From assembly GCF_048564905.1 (NCBI RefSeq), contig NC_133020.1, forward strand, positions 17,889,501 through 17,953,500: a stretch of 64,000 nt of DNA, given 5' to 3'. The stretch comes from Vicugna pacos (taxonomy: Eukaryota; Chordata; Mammalia; Artiodactyla; Camelidae). The position numbers and the translations under genes are program-made. Below, piece after piece: positions 1-11,700 of this stretch. The notes beneath the pieces were generated by a model that did no database searches, had not been told where the DNA came from, and was given only the letters and a program-made list of their open reading frames with translations. Numbering within the stretch: the stretch's first letter is position 1; every line of letters begins with the position of its first letter.

Positions 1-1514
1 GGCATGTATAGACTACTTCCTGCTGTGAAGATATATAAGATCATGTTTTCAAGAACAAAACAATCTTGTTTTTGATGTGAAACAGTATGTAACATTTTTA
101 TTCAATAAACACTGAACCATTATGTGCAGGGTTATTTGGAGGGACATAATCAATAAGTCAGGGTTGGTTCCTGATTCTCAGTAGCTTTCATTCTACTTAA
201 CAGATATATATGTAAACATACGAATTTGGACGTGATAACTGAATAGGAAAATTAGTTCCTTTTTTAGCTGGGGGAGGGGTCAGAAAAGTTATTTGTTGAA
301 GAGATGACATTTGAACTAAATTTTGGGAAATTTCAGCTGATGGAAATAGGGAATTGGTGTTAAATATGGACAATAATGTCTATGGGGAGAAACTTTGAAG
401 AACAGGAAATAGTTCGAGTGGGTAAGTCGGGTGGGAGGGGGCAGCCTGGTCCTGGGGACATAGGCATGTGAGCAAAGGTAGGAATACTGACATAGGACAA
501 AGTTAATGATTGTGAACACACAGTGAGCCTTTCTCTAATAGTGGGAGATAAGTTTGGGTAGGAAATGTAGTGCCAAGTAACTAGGAGTCTTGAATGCCGG
601 CCGGGACGAAGAGCTTAGATTTACTTTTCCCCCTGTAGACCAAGCCGTTCAATTCTGGCTGCATGTTAGAATTCTCAGCTTGAAACCCAGCAGGACCTTG
701 TGGGGCCTTCCTGGGGACAGAACCCCTCTCCCCTCCCCAGTGTCTTTCTCCCTCTTGTTTGTAGAAAAACTTTAGCTTCCTAGGCCTTCCCCAAATTCCA
801 AAGAGCAAATTTAATCAGAGGAGTAAGAAAATGCAGAAACAAAGAGAAACAGTCAAGCAAGGCAAGATAGTAGTTTAGCCACAAAACAAAGTTGGGGACC
901 TTTAGTTCCTCCTCAGGAGCTGTAGATAATATCCTGAGCCATAACCTTGAGTTGTTCTGCACATACTAAATCCCCCACCAGGTGGAAGACGTTAACTGCA
1001 TGCTGACGACAAGCATGCAGACCCCAGAAGTTGAAGGCTGAGATAACCGAAATACCACCCTGTTACACCTGCAACAACCCTGTTTCCAAGTAACATCATA
1101 TTCTGAGGAACTAGACGTTAGGACTTCAACACAGAATTTTTGGAGGATGCAATTCAACCCACAATAGCCTTCAGTTTCCCCAAGGCATTCTTATACTTTA
1201 GTTGTTACTTCTTGAAATTCACGATTCCTTAGAGCTTCCATAGATTATCCAGGTTTGATTTTGAAAGTTAGTCATCTTGTCAGGAAACTGGATTTACAAT
1301 CCCCAATGCCCTCCTTTCTTACAGCCCCCTCCCTCATCCTTTTTGTTTAGTTATATCATCATTTTGGCTTAAATCAGTAGACAGTGTTTACATTATTAGG
1401 ACTATGTAAATATTGTTTAATACTGAGCCAAGTGGTGTACTGTGGGATAACTTTTTTTTTCTTTCTGAAATTAAAATGCATCTCTTTACTTAAATGCATA
1501 AGAATATCCCTTTT
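1..1514. other. Intergenic, no gene recognised
   Basis: No exon with credible splice sites or protein similarity was recognised. The stretch is moderately AT-rich. Around 300-480 it has the worn look of an old interspersed repeat, but I could not assign a family. The segment at about 780-1180 also looks repeat-derived and I leave it unassigned. Confidence 0.4.
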
Positions 1515-3040
1515 TAAAAAGATTTTTAAAAATTGAGGTATAGTCAGTTTACAGTGTGTCAGTTTCTGGTGTACAGCATAATGTTTCAGTCATACATATG
1601 CATACATAAATTCCTTATCATATTCCTTTTCATTATAGGTTCCTATAAGATATTGAATATAGTTCCCTGTTCTATACAGTAGAAACTTGTTTATTTTGTA
1701 TATAATAGTTAGTATCTGCAACTTATCTTTCTTATTTAAAAAAACTGTGTCTTTATTGAGATACAATCCACGTACAATTCACCCAATTCAATGGCTTTTA
1801 GTATATTCACTGAATTGTGCTTGTATCACCAAAATCAATTTTAGAATATTTTTATCATTACCCCAGAATGAAACCCCATACCCCTTAGCTGCCACCCGCC
1901 ATTCCCTCTCCTTCCCAGTTGTAGGCAACCACTAATCCACCTTCTGTCCCTATAGGTTCTTGCCTGTCCTGGATATTTCATCTAAATGTAATCGTACACT
2001 GTGATCCTTGGTGTCTGGCCTCTTTATCTTAGCACAGGTTCAAGATTCCTCCATGTTGTAGTATTAGCACTCTATTTCTTTTTATTGCTATTCCACTATG
2101 TGGATACACTATACTATATCCACTTATCAGTTGATGGACATTTGGGTTGTCTATTTTTTTGGCTATTCTAAATAATACTGCTATGAATAATCATGTGCTA
2201 GGTTCTGTGTGGGCATTTTCATTTCCCTTGGGTATGTACCTAGGAGTGGAATTGCTGGATCACACAGTAACTCTATATTTAACTGTTTGAAGAACTGCTG
2301 ACTCTTTTCCAAAATGGCTGCATTATTTTGCTTTCTCAAGAGCAGTGTATGAGGATTTAATTTCTTCACATCCGCATCAGCACGTGGTCCTATCTGCCTT
2401 TTTGGTTATAGCCAGCCTCCTGGTTATATAGTAGTATCTCATTGTGGCTTTGGTTTGTATTTCTTTAATGGTTAATGATGTCGAGCATCTTTTCTTGTGC
2501 TTATTGGCCATTTGTATATCTTCTTTTGAGAAATGTCAATTTAGGCCCTTTGTCCATTCTCAAATTGGTTTTTTGTTGTTGTTGTTGAGTTGGAAGGGTT
2601 CTTTGTATTCTAGATACAAGTACTGTATCAGACACAAGTATTTTGATTTGCAAATATTTTCTCCCATTCTGTGGGTTTTCCTTTCATTTTCTTGATCATG
2701 TCCTTTGAAGTATAAAAGTTTTAAATTTTGTTGATTCCCTGTTGATTTTTCCTCGTGTTGCTTATCCTGTTGTCATATCTAAGAAACCACTGCCTTCCCA
2801 AGGTCATGAAGACATACAACTGTGTTTTAAGAGTTTTCTAGCTTTAGCTCTTACATTTAGGTCTTTGATACATTTTGAGTCAATGTTTCTGAATGATGAG
2901 AGGTAGGGATCCCACTCCACTTTTTGCTTGTTGCCGTCCAGTTGTCCCAGCACTACTCACTGAAAAGACTGTTACTTCCCTCATTGTATGATCTTGGCAC
3001 GCTTGTCAAAAATCAGTTGACATGAGTGTGAGGTAACTTC
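1515..3040 (-). mobile_element. LINE-1 fragments, antisense (young 3' end next to an older copy)
   Basis: Read on the minus strand this is LINE-1. About 1522-1735 is the 3' end of a comparatively young artiodactyl-type L1, recognised by its AT-rich 3' region containing a TATTGAATATAGTTCCCTG block. From about 1735 an older L1 continues, with the familiar antisense series of phrases such as 'caattcaatggctttt', 'ggattgctggatcacac' and 'atgatgtcgagcat'. Many short open frames here are parts of decayed reverse-transcriptase ORF2 or its complement. Ends are approximate and the family name is from memory of L1 consensus sequence. Confidence 0.75.
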
Positions 3041-3159
3041 TCGTTCTTATTCAACTTTTTGTTTTCCCTTAAGTTTATAATTGCCTCTTTTAAAAAATAT
3101 AATTTTCTGTGTATTTAACTCTAATTTTTCCATATGTCTCAATAGATCTGTAAAATACT

Positions 3160-3436
3160 TGTTCACATTCTTTTTCTTTTTTTTTAATTACAAAATTATT
3201 TATTTTTTCTTTCCTTCTTTTTTTTGGTGGAGGGAGGTAATTCAGTTATTTATTTACTTACTCTTTTTTAAAAGTTTTACATTTTGTATTTAATTTATTT
3301 TACTTACTTTATTTTTGAGAGGGAAATAGTTAGGCTTACTTATTCATTTATTTTTAGAGGAAGTACTGGGGATTGAACTCAGGATCTTGTGTATGTTAAG
3401 CATGCGCTCTACCACTTGAGCTACACCCTCCCCCTA
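3160..3436 (-). mobile_element. Camelid tRNA-Ala SINE (vic-1-like), minus strand
   Basis: The conserved head lies at about 3355-3436, read on the minus strand: an A box like TAGCTCAAGTGG, a TTAG/CAT anticodon-like loop and a B box close to GGTTCAATCCC (here GAGTTCAATCCC). The A/T-rich tail runs leftwards through the T-rich stretch. No selection for coding is visible. This copy abuts a second head copy immediately to the right. Confidence 0.75.
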
Positions 3437-3528
3437 TTTACTTATTCTTAAAGGAGGTACTGGGGATTGAACCCAGGACTTCATGCATGCTAAGCATGCG
3501 TGCTACCACCTGAGCTATACCCTCCCCA
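3437..3528 (-). mobile_element. Second, adjacent camelid tRNA-Ala SINE head, minus strand
   Basis: A second copy of the same SINE head, same orientation, directly follows the first. The pair is head to tail with only the short A-rich linker (about 3437-3450) between them. It could be a dimeric element or two insertions into the same A-rich tail. Confidence 0.75.
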
Positions 3529-4904
3529 CTACGTTCTTTTTCAAATATTTAAGCATGTCAGAACTTTTACAGTTTTTTTCCTCTGGAGACTGTCCGGCAG
3601 TTTCTTCCACCCTCCTGCTTTAGTCAGGACAGGTTGTTTGTGGGTGTGTTGTGTAACTTTCATTCCAGAGATCTTCTTTCACCAGTTTTGTGTGTGGACC
3701 CAGCATTCCATTCCTTAGATCTGCTGCCTTTCTCTTTCCTGTTTACCAGAGCACGTCTTATTGTAGCTTGTTTGGAAAAAGAGGTAAAAACTTTGACTCC
3801 TTACATGTCTGCAAGATGTCTATATTCATTTTCTTGTGTAGATATATATTGATCTTTACTGATAGTTTGGCTGTTATAGAATTCTAGGGTAATGATCATT
3901 TTTCTTCAGAATTTTAGACGCACTGCCATGTTGTCTTCTATCTTCCAATACTGTATTGAGTTGCCATTTCTATTCCTGTTCCTTTTTTTCTTCTCTTTTT
4001 GAAAGTTTTTAGAATCGTCTCTTTTTCCCTAATATTCTGATATTTCATAAAGATGTGTCTTGACGTGATTCTTTTTCTTTTACTGCGCTGGGCATGTACC
4101 ATACTGTTTAATCCAGAAAGACTTGTTCAGTTCAGAAAATTTTTCTTGTGTTACTTTTGTCATCTCTCTCTCATCCTGTTTTCTTTTTTTAGAACTCCTA
4201 TTAATCAGACATTGGATTATTTGGCTTGGTTTTCTAACTGCTTATTTCCTATCTCCATCTTTGTTGGCTCTTGCTCTTGGTTCTTTGTTCTTTACTTGTG
4301 TGCATTTCTTGACCACATTTTTTTTTTCTTGGACCTGCATCTGTGGAAAGTCCCCAAGGCCTAGATCGAAGATGAGCTTATCCAGAGAAGATTTGCATTT
4401 CTTCGACTGGCTGCTTGGTGGCACTGCCAACCCAGAACCACTTTAAATTGCTGCTATTTTGTTTTTAGGATCAGTAAGGAATTCAGGCAGAAAAGCCACT
4501 GCTTGTTATGATAAATCCTCTGCATATATTTAAAAGGAAAAGAAAAGATCTCTAGTGGACACCCAGTTTCCAGATTAGCAATTTTCTATGCAGTACCCTA
4601 GAGGCAGTTCAGGTGTTAGCATATTTTAAATCTACTCTTTCAAAATAATACAGTCCTCTGAAGTTCTGGCTTAATGGCAGAGTCCTTCTGTTAGATTTCC
4701 AACCCTGTTCAGGCCTTAGGGTCTATCTTCTATGCTACAGTGGCACCCTGTGAGGCCACTATGCCTAAATTAAATTTTTTAGTGAATGCCCTAACCAGGG
4801 AAAACCAGGCTTCAGTGCTCAGTTTACCTCTCCAGGTACCAGCTTTCACTTAGTTTTTGGCCCTTATATTCTACTTTCTTGCCAGCTCACATAAATGCAT
4901 TTAA
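3529..4904. other. Intergenic, T-rich, unassigned old repeat
   Basis: Long T- and TTTC-rich stretch without convincing gene features. The longest open frames are hydrophobic low-complexity translations of T-rich DNA. It resembles antisense LINE sequence in texture, but I cannot name it. Confidence 0.35.
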
Positions 4905-6352
4905 AAAATGATCTTTCAGGCAGAGGACCTAGAATAGCTAAACCAATTTTGAAAAAAGAACAAAGTGGGAGAAATAATTCTACCTGATATTAGGGCTTAC
5001 CATTAAGCCACTGTGTTATTGGCAGTAATTAGATCAGTGTATCATTGGCAGAAGGACAAGCACATGGATCAATGGAACTGAATAGAGAACCCAGAAACAG
5101 ATCTGCACAAATATGCCCAACTGATTTTTGGAAAAGTGAAAAAAAAATTCAATGGCGGAAGGATTGTTTTTTCAACAAACAATCCTGGAGCAACTGGACA
5201 TCCACTGACCAAAAAAAAAAAAAAAAAAAGGAACCCCAACCGAAACTTCGCACTTCATACAACAGTTAACTCAAAATGGATTATAGACTTAGATGTGAAA
5301 CATTAAACTATATAACTCCTAGAAAATAAAATAAGAGAAGATCATGAGACTCCAGGGCTAGGCAAAGTGTGATTCCAAAAGTGTGGTGCATTAAAGGACA
5401 AGTTGATAAATTGGATCTTAATAAAATTGAAAATGTTTACTCTACAAAATACCCAATTAAGAGGTTGAAAAGACGAATGACAGACTGGGAGAAACCATTT
5501 ATTTAACAAGGTACTTTATAGTAAAAAAAATGAACAGCCCAATTAGAAAATGGACAAAAGACATGAATAGGCCTTTCACCAAAGAGGATATACAGATGGC
5601 AAATAAACACATTAAAATACGTTCAACATCATTAGCCATCAGGGAAATGAAAATTAAAACAACAGTGATGTATTACTACACGCCTACCAGAATAGCTAAA
5701 ATTAAAAAAAAAAAGACAACACCAAATGCTGATAAGGATGTGGAGAAACTGGATTCCCCATACATTGCTGGTAGAAATCTAAAATGGTACAGTCATTCTA
5801 GAAAACAGTTTGGTAGTTTCTTGTAAAACTAAACATGCAATTACCTTACTACCCAGCAATTGTACTTTTGGGCATTTATTCCTGAGAAAGGAAAATTTAT
5901 GTTCAAGCAAACCTGTACATGAATGTTTGTAGCAGCTTTATTTGTAATAGGCCCAAAGTGGAATCAGCCCCAAAGTCCTTTAAGCTGGTAAATGGTTAAA
6001 CCAATTGTGGTATATCCATGCCGTGGAAATACTACTCAGCAACGAAAGCTATTGATACACACGGCTTGGGGGGATATCAAGGACATTATGCTGTGAAAAA
6101 AGGCCAATCTTAAAAGGTTATATACTGTATGATTCCATTTATATAACGTTCTTGAAATAAAGTTATAGAGATGGAGAACAAGTTAGTGGTTGTCAAGGGT
6201 GTAGGAGGGGGGTGGGTGTAGTTATAAAGGGATAGCACAAAGGGAGACTTGCAGTGATTTAATAGTTCTGTATCCTGATTGTGGTGGTGGTTACAGGAAT
6301 CTATTGACACTGCATAAAACTACACACACACACACACACACACACAGACACA

Positions 6353-6388
<36 letters not shown>

Positions 6389-6550
6389 AGTGCATGTAGA
6401 AGAGGCAGAATCTGAGTAGCTCTGTGGATTGTACCAATGTCAATTTCTTGATTTTAATACTGTACTGTAGCTATATAAGATGTTACCATTGGGGGAATCT
6501 GAGTGAAGATGTATAGGGGAAACTGTACATTCTTTTGGCCACCTTATGTG
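4905..6550 (+). mobile_element. LINE-1 3' half, sense strand
   Basis: Plus-strand L1: the C-terminal part of ORF2 (at about 5045-5830 frames encode WNWTSTDQ-like and [17 protein letters not shown]-like peptides typical of L1 ORF2) followed by the 3' UTR. Numerous stops and frame changes show it is long dead. The CA-repeat at 6321-6386 lies inside the 3' UTR, and L1-type sequence resumes after it. Confidence 0.75.
6321..6386. repeat. (CA)n microsatellite
   Basis: Nearly pure CA dinucleotide tract interrupted by two GA units. It lies within the 3' region of the L1 around it. Likely polymorphic in length. Confidence 0.95.
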
Positions 6551-7600
6551 AATCTGGTGGGCATACTTAGCTGTTCATGCTGCCAGACACAATTCCTCCC
6601 ATTCTGTTTGTCTTTGACGGTTTATAATTTGTTCTCAATTGTTACAAATTTTCATTTTGATGTGGTTTCAGAAGGGAGATAGAATAAACATGTATGATCA
6701 ATACATTATGTTTCTAAGAGCAATTGTTTAAGGGTTTTAAGCAGGATTGTGACATTTGGATAGATGACCCTGGTGGTTTTTTCAAAGGATGGATATGAGT
6801 GAGGGCAAGATGAAACAGAAAGCTGTTATATTTCGCTAATTCTAAGGGGAACTTTTTTTTCATCTGAACATCTAAATTGGGATATCTGGCTATAACTGGT
6901 AGCCAGACGACAGTCATACCGTATTTGTCATACTGGCTTATAAGAATCAAAATTTGCCAAATGGATGTCTGAGGCTTGGAAGAAAATTCCAGAGGCAGAA
7001 AAGGAACATTTAAGAAATGCTGCATCACCAAAGCCCTTGATGGCACACACAGAGGACTACGATGTGTGGAAATCATGCACATCAAAGACTGAGTCAAAAA
7101 AATGAATCATAAGTGTCAGCGTCTGAACGTGGTTTTACAAATTCTGTGACCCTGTTACTCTTAGTTCTATTTTCCTTTTTATGATTGCATGAAAATGAAA
7201 TATGATAAAAATCTACATAAAGCAACACTTTCAATAAATATAAAATAAAAATTCTAAGTGGTAAGAAACCATTGTGTCAGTTTATTTGCGACCTTTTTAC
7301 TTACAGGGACATAAAATAATGGTTTTACAACTGATGGCGTCCAGGCAAGCGATAATAATGAAATGAAGTAGGACAGTGAGACAAGTGAAGAGGATTCTTG
7401 AAATACTAAGAAGGAAAAATCAACTTCACTTGGTGAATTATTAGAGGGCGGGTAAAGATGAACGGGGAGGAAATCTCGGATGGTTTCCAGGTTTCTGGTT
7501 TGGGGAACTGAGTCGATGTGGTAAGCTACCTGGGAGGGGTAGGAGTGGGTGGGAGTTCAATTTAGGAAACTGGTGAGGGCCTTGTTGGCTGTGTAGGACG
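6551..7600. other. Intergenic, upstream of VAMP1 promoter
   Basis: AT-rich intergenic DNA without an exon I can support. Ends abruptly at the GC-rich VAMP1 promoter domain. Confidence 0.4.
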
Positions 7601-7619
7601 GATGAACAGAGCCCTCTTA

Positions 7620-8720
7620 TTTACTTTCGTCGGACGGAGCCCCGCGCCCAAGGGCCCCGGGAGCCTGCGGCTCTGCCTGGATGGATTCAGCCTCCTCAGA
7701 GCTGTTAGAGGAAGGGAAGTCGGATAAAGGCCAGCCAGGTTGGGGTGCCAGGACCGGACCCCCGGTAGATCCCAGGGCTGCCGAGTCGGGGCCACAGCCA
7801 GCCAGGGCCCGCCCGCCGCTGTCGGCGGGGGCCGCAGGATTGGCTGGAGGCGCCGGCGCCGGGGGGCCGTGGGCGGGGCCAGACTTGAGGACTGGCTCAG
7901 CGATTGGCTGGGAAGCCCCAAAAATGCCCAACCCAAACTGTCGGAGCCGCCCCTCTAGCGGGCTGGCGCATAGTTCCACCCCGCCCCGTCGCTTAGTTAG
8001 ACAGGTAAGCAAACCAGAGATGTATTGGTCAGGGAATGATCCTCCCGGCACCGCTCCTCTCCCGCGTCAGGACGAACAGAGAGCTGTGATTGGTCAACTT
8101 TCAGGGGCGGGCGCTCTAGGCCTTATCCCGCCTTCGCCTCGGGACTGGAGCCTGTCTCGGGCGTGGATTGGGCCGCAGGGTTGTCAGCGTGATCCAGGGG
8201 GCGTGGCCAGTACTAATAAAGACTGGCTCTGGCGCGGCAGCTGCGATAAGTTCCACCGCAGCTAGTGCTCTGGGTGGTCAGCTGGAGGCTGAGTTCGGCG
8301 GTGCCGTCGGCTTCACCGCAGCGTTTCCCAGCCGGGTGTCTCGCCGCAGCCTCGGGAGAGGAGACGGACCTCTCCTCCCTCTGTCAGAGACATGTGAGTT
8401 GACTCTGGTGTGGGGGGCTCGACACCTCCTTGCCAACTCTCACCCTTCGCGTCGGACTCTGCGGGACCGAAAATGGCGCATTGCAGCAGCTGCGGCGACG
8501 CGGGGAAGCACCGCCGCGCGCCGCCCCGGGACCGGGCCACCCCTAGGGTGGAGAGGCAGCACCCCACTCCTGCACCAGCCGCAGCCAGTACCCCACAGGC
8601 GGGGCAGGGGCGCGGGGGTCCCACATTCATTGCTCCCTCTCCTGTCTCCTGCAGGGCTCCTCAGTCGGGTCTCAGGCGAAGGCGGGACTTGGAGACACCC
8701 GGGTGGGGGCTCCAGGCCTT
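7620..8720 (+). promoter_or_regulatory. CpG island promoter of VAMP1
   Basis: Sharp switch from AT-rich DNA to GC-rich DNA dense in CpG, ending shortly after VAMP1 exon 1. It contains GC boxes (GGGCGGGGCC at 7871-7880, the reverse form near 7980) and five ATTGG boxes, the reverse of CCAAT, at 7839, 7903, 8024, 8089 and 8167. A weak TATA-like CTAATAAA lies at 8213-8220. The five boxes face the same way and suggest NF-Y control. The transcription start is inferred to lie at about 8240. Frames that stay open through this island reflect GC content and are not supported as genes. Confidence 0.8.
8392..8393 (+). CDS. VAMP1: VAMP1 coding exon 1 (two bases of start codon)
   Basis: Only A and T of the initiator ATG precede the donor GTGAGT at 8394. 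The upstream part of this exon is 5' UTR from roughly 8240. Splitting the start codon between exons 1 and 2 is characteristic of VAMP genes. Confidence 0.9.
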
Positions 8721-11700
8721 TTCTTGTCGTTGATTGAAGCCCTTCTCAGGGCCTCTAGAAAGACAGTCACGGGTGCACCTGCCAGTTAGTAACTTGGGTT
8801 GCCCTGCAGTCTCTGAATTTGTGTACCACCCTCTTGGCAATGAGCAAAGCTCCAGAAACTTATCTGCCAGTTCTCTGGCGCCAGGTGAGCAGCTCAGAAA
8901 GACTCTGTCTAGGGCCAGTGGTATGTGATTCCAAGCAGCCATTCATTCCAAGGCCACCCGTATAGGAGGTTTCTTGTCATTGAGTCCTCGCCAAATATTT
9001 GGAAGAGAAATAGAGCTGAGGATGCCCCGCCTTCCCTCAACACATTCAGTTTAGTCTCTGATCATCTCCAACCGCACCCCCATCTCAAGAGCTATGGTAG
9101 ACAAATGAAGAACTTCCCATTCTCTCCAGGATCATAGTCTAGATGTATTTGTGTTGCTTCTCTTGGTGACAAAAAAGGGAAAAGATTTACTTCTGTTACC
9201 TAAAGGTTATAACTGTCCCTGGATATGTTACTCCTGAGTGTTCCCAACTCCCAGCAAGTAGTAAGTGAAATGGTCCCTTCTGTTATAAATGCTTTATAAC
9301 CGTTACCCTTTTTCTCTATTTGATGTCTACGATTTTAACAGTATATGATGTTCTGTGCATTTTGGCCAAGCCCTGGGGTTCTATGTGTTTTCATTTTGGG
9401 GAGGGGAAGCTTTCTCAGCTGACTGACTCCCAGTAGCATCCATGTGGGACGGAAGCAAGGAGATGGGGAAAGCATGGTAACTAGAAGGGCATCACGAAGT
9501 CTCTGACCTTAATCTCGTCATTGGTGCCACCAGCCTGGACTTCTTTCATGACCAAGCACTGGCTGCTCCCTACTCATTGAATTTTCCCTTTCAATCAGAG
9601 AATTAGATTGCTTAGCGCAGTAGTAGCATGTGAGTCTGGTGGCTCCCACGGTTTTGTAGCTTTCTCTCCTTTGCTTCCTTGGTGCCCTAGGGAGGGAATG
9701 GAAGAGCAGTTCTTTTAACGGGGATGAGTCAGGTGTAATCTGCTAGTATAGCCTCTTTGAGGGCTGTTTCTCCATCTTTATAGACCAAAAGAAATTTACT
9801 TAGAGAGGAGGAACTTCTGAGTATTAGTTCTGTTGTGAGTAGTCAAAGCTTTTCCTTTTTGGTGACTTTGTGACGGCTTCACCCCTAGTACACCTACTCT
9901 TGGACTGCTCCTATGAGGTATGTTTTGTGAGATTCTGCTTCTGTTTAAGGAGTTCTTATTGTGATTTCCATTCTCCATCATATTTAAGAGATCTTCCTCC
10001 TGCCTGTGAATTCTGCCTTGGCAAAGAACATCTCATGCCTTAGGTTAGGTTTCTGGGAATTCTTTAGGAGGTGAATTTAGCTTCCATGTGTTGGGACATG
10101 GAGGAGTTTATTTTGAGGACCCCACACTAGATTATTCCTCCCATACCCCCCAACGCCCCTAAGGCTAAGGGAAAGAGAATGACCTCTGTGTATAGTGGTG
10201 TAAACCAAAATTTCTCTTTGGCACATAAAGAACGAAGAGTCTCCTGAGACTTAATGCCTATCTAGAAAAGGAAGGGATAGAATGTCTCTGATGCAGGTAC
10301 ACTGAGGACCATTTCCAGTATTTTTCCTTCCTGTCTATGCTTTTGGAACAGTTTCCTAATTAACACAATTGCTTTAGGCCCCAGCTCTATGTAAGTGAAA
10401 CCCCCATCTTCTCTGCCAGAAACAAAGCAAGCAAATGGTCTTGACTCACTCCACCTACAGAGGCCTTGATGATTCTCCAAGTTGTCCTTACAGCGGCCTT
10501 GATATACTAATCATTGTGTGAAACAGGACCAATAACTGGTTCCCCTCATGCAGAGTCTCTCAGTTGGGCCTTTCCTTTTATATTCAGGCTTTGCAAATAA
10601 GAGCTGTTCAGTCCATAGGCTTGTCCTGAGGGTTTAGTCTTGTGTAAGTATTTCTCCTAACCTGGATTGGAGTTTTCCAGCTTGACTTCATGTGAAAGGC
10701 TTCTGAGAGCCAGAGAAATGCCATTTAGGCCAAGGCTGGCCCTTCTGTCCCTGTAGCCATTGTGCCAGAGGAAGTTTTTGAGTTTGGGTTGGAGGAGAGC
10801 CCAAATGAGATCTCTTGATGCCACCCTGGATGTCCCTGAACCCCATCGAATTGTTCCAGGATCCTTTGCTTCAGGCCTCTGTGGTGCGTCTCTGTACTGG
10901 GTATTGCCAAGGGGCTGGGATCCTTTCTCTCTGCGGATAACCTTATCACCATTGCTTTGGTGGTGTGGCGTGAGAGTGCACATGGCTCCTTTCTTGTCTT
11001 GCTCACTTTGTGTATTCTGGGCACTTCTTTACACAGGTCTGCTCCAGCTCAGCCACCCACCGAAGGGGCAGAAGGGGCTGCTCCAGGTGGGGGTCCCCCC
11101 GGCCCTCCTCCTAATCTGACCAGTAACAGACGACTGCAGCAAACCCAGGCACAAGTGGAGGAGGTAGGTGGATAGCTTCTTCTCTGAGAGTTTCCAAATT
11201 ATGGAAGTTTGGAAACTTCTCTTTTCATAGAGGGGCAGCTAAAGGCTCTGGAGGCCAGGCATCCCTTAGAGGTAATGCAGGGCCAGACTTGCTGCTCGTT
11301 GCCCAGCTCTCTGGTTGGGAGCTTAGCAGCTTTGTTCCTGCGCCCCCCTCAGGTGGTGGACATCATGCGTGTGAATGTGGACAAGGTCCTGGAGAGGGAC
11401 CAGATACTGTCAGAGCTGGATGACCGAGCCGACGCTTTGCAGGCGGGAGCGTCACAATTTGAGAGCAGCGCTGCCAAGCTAAAGAGGAAGTATTGGTGGA
11501 AAAACTGCAAGGTGAATGTTCTTGCCCTCTCCCCCTTCTTCTCCTGGGCCGCAAAGCACAGAAGGCAGGAAAACCCTCAGGTCCTACGTTCCTTCCCTCT
11601 CGCATCTGCGTCGTGCAGGACTCCTGGGGGCAAATCTGGAAAGCCGCCTTCTTGGGCTGCATTACCCAAGCTGGCCACCAGGGTAGGCTAGAGTACTCAA

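Noticed and set aside
5530-5826. 98-codon frame with [17 protein letters not shown]-like sequence
   Set aside because: Typical decayed L1 ORF2 C-terminal code, not a host gene.
6321-6386. Regular repeats that might suggest a CRISPR-like array (also 49058-49108)
   Set aside because: Simple microsatellites without spacers, in a mammalian genome.
7681-8265. Long frames in both strands of the VAMP1 CpG island (up to 194 codons)
   Set aside because: GC-rich DNA has few stops. The translations are Gly/Ala/Pro/Arg-rich without any family resemblance, and the island is explained by the VAMP1 promoter.
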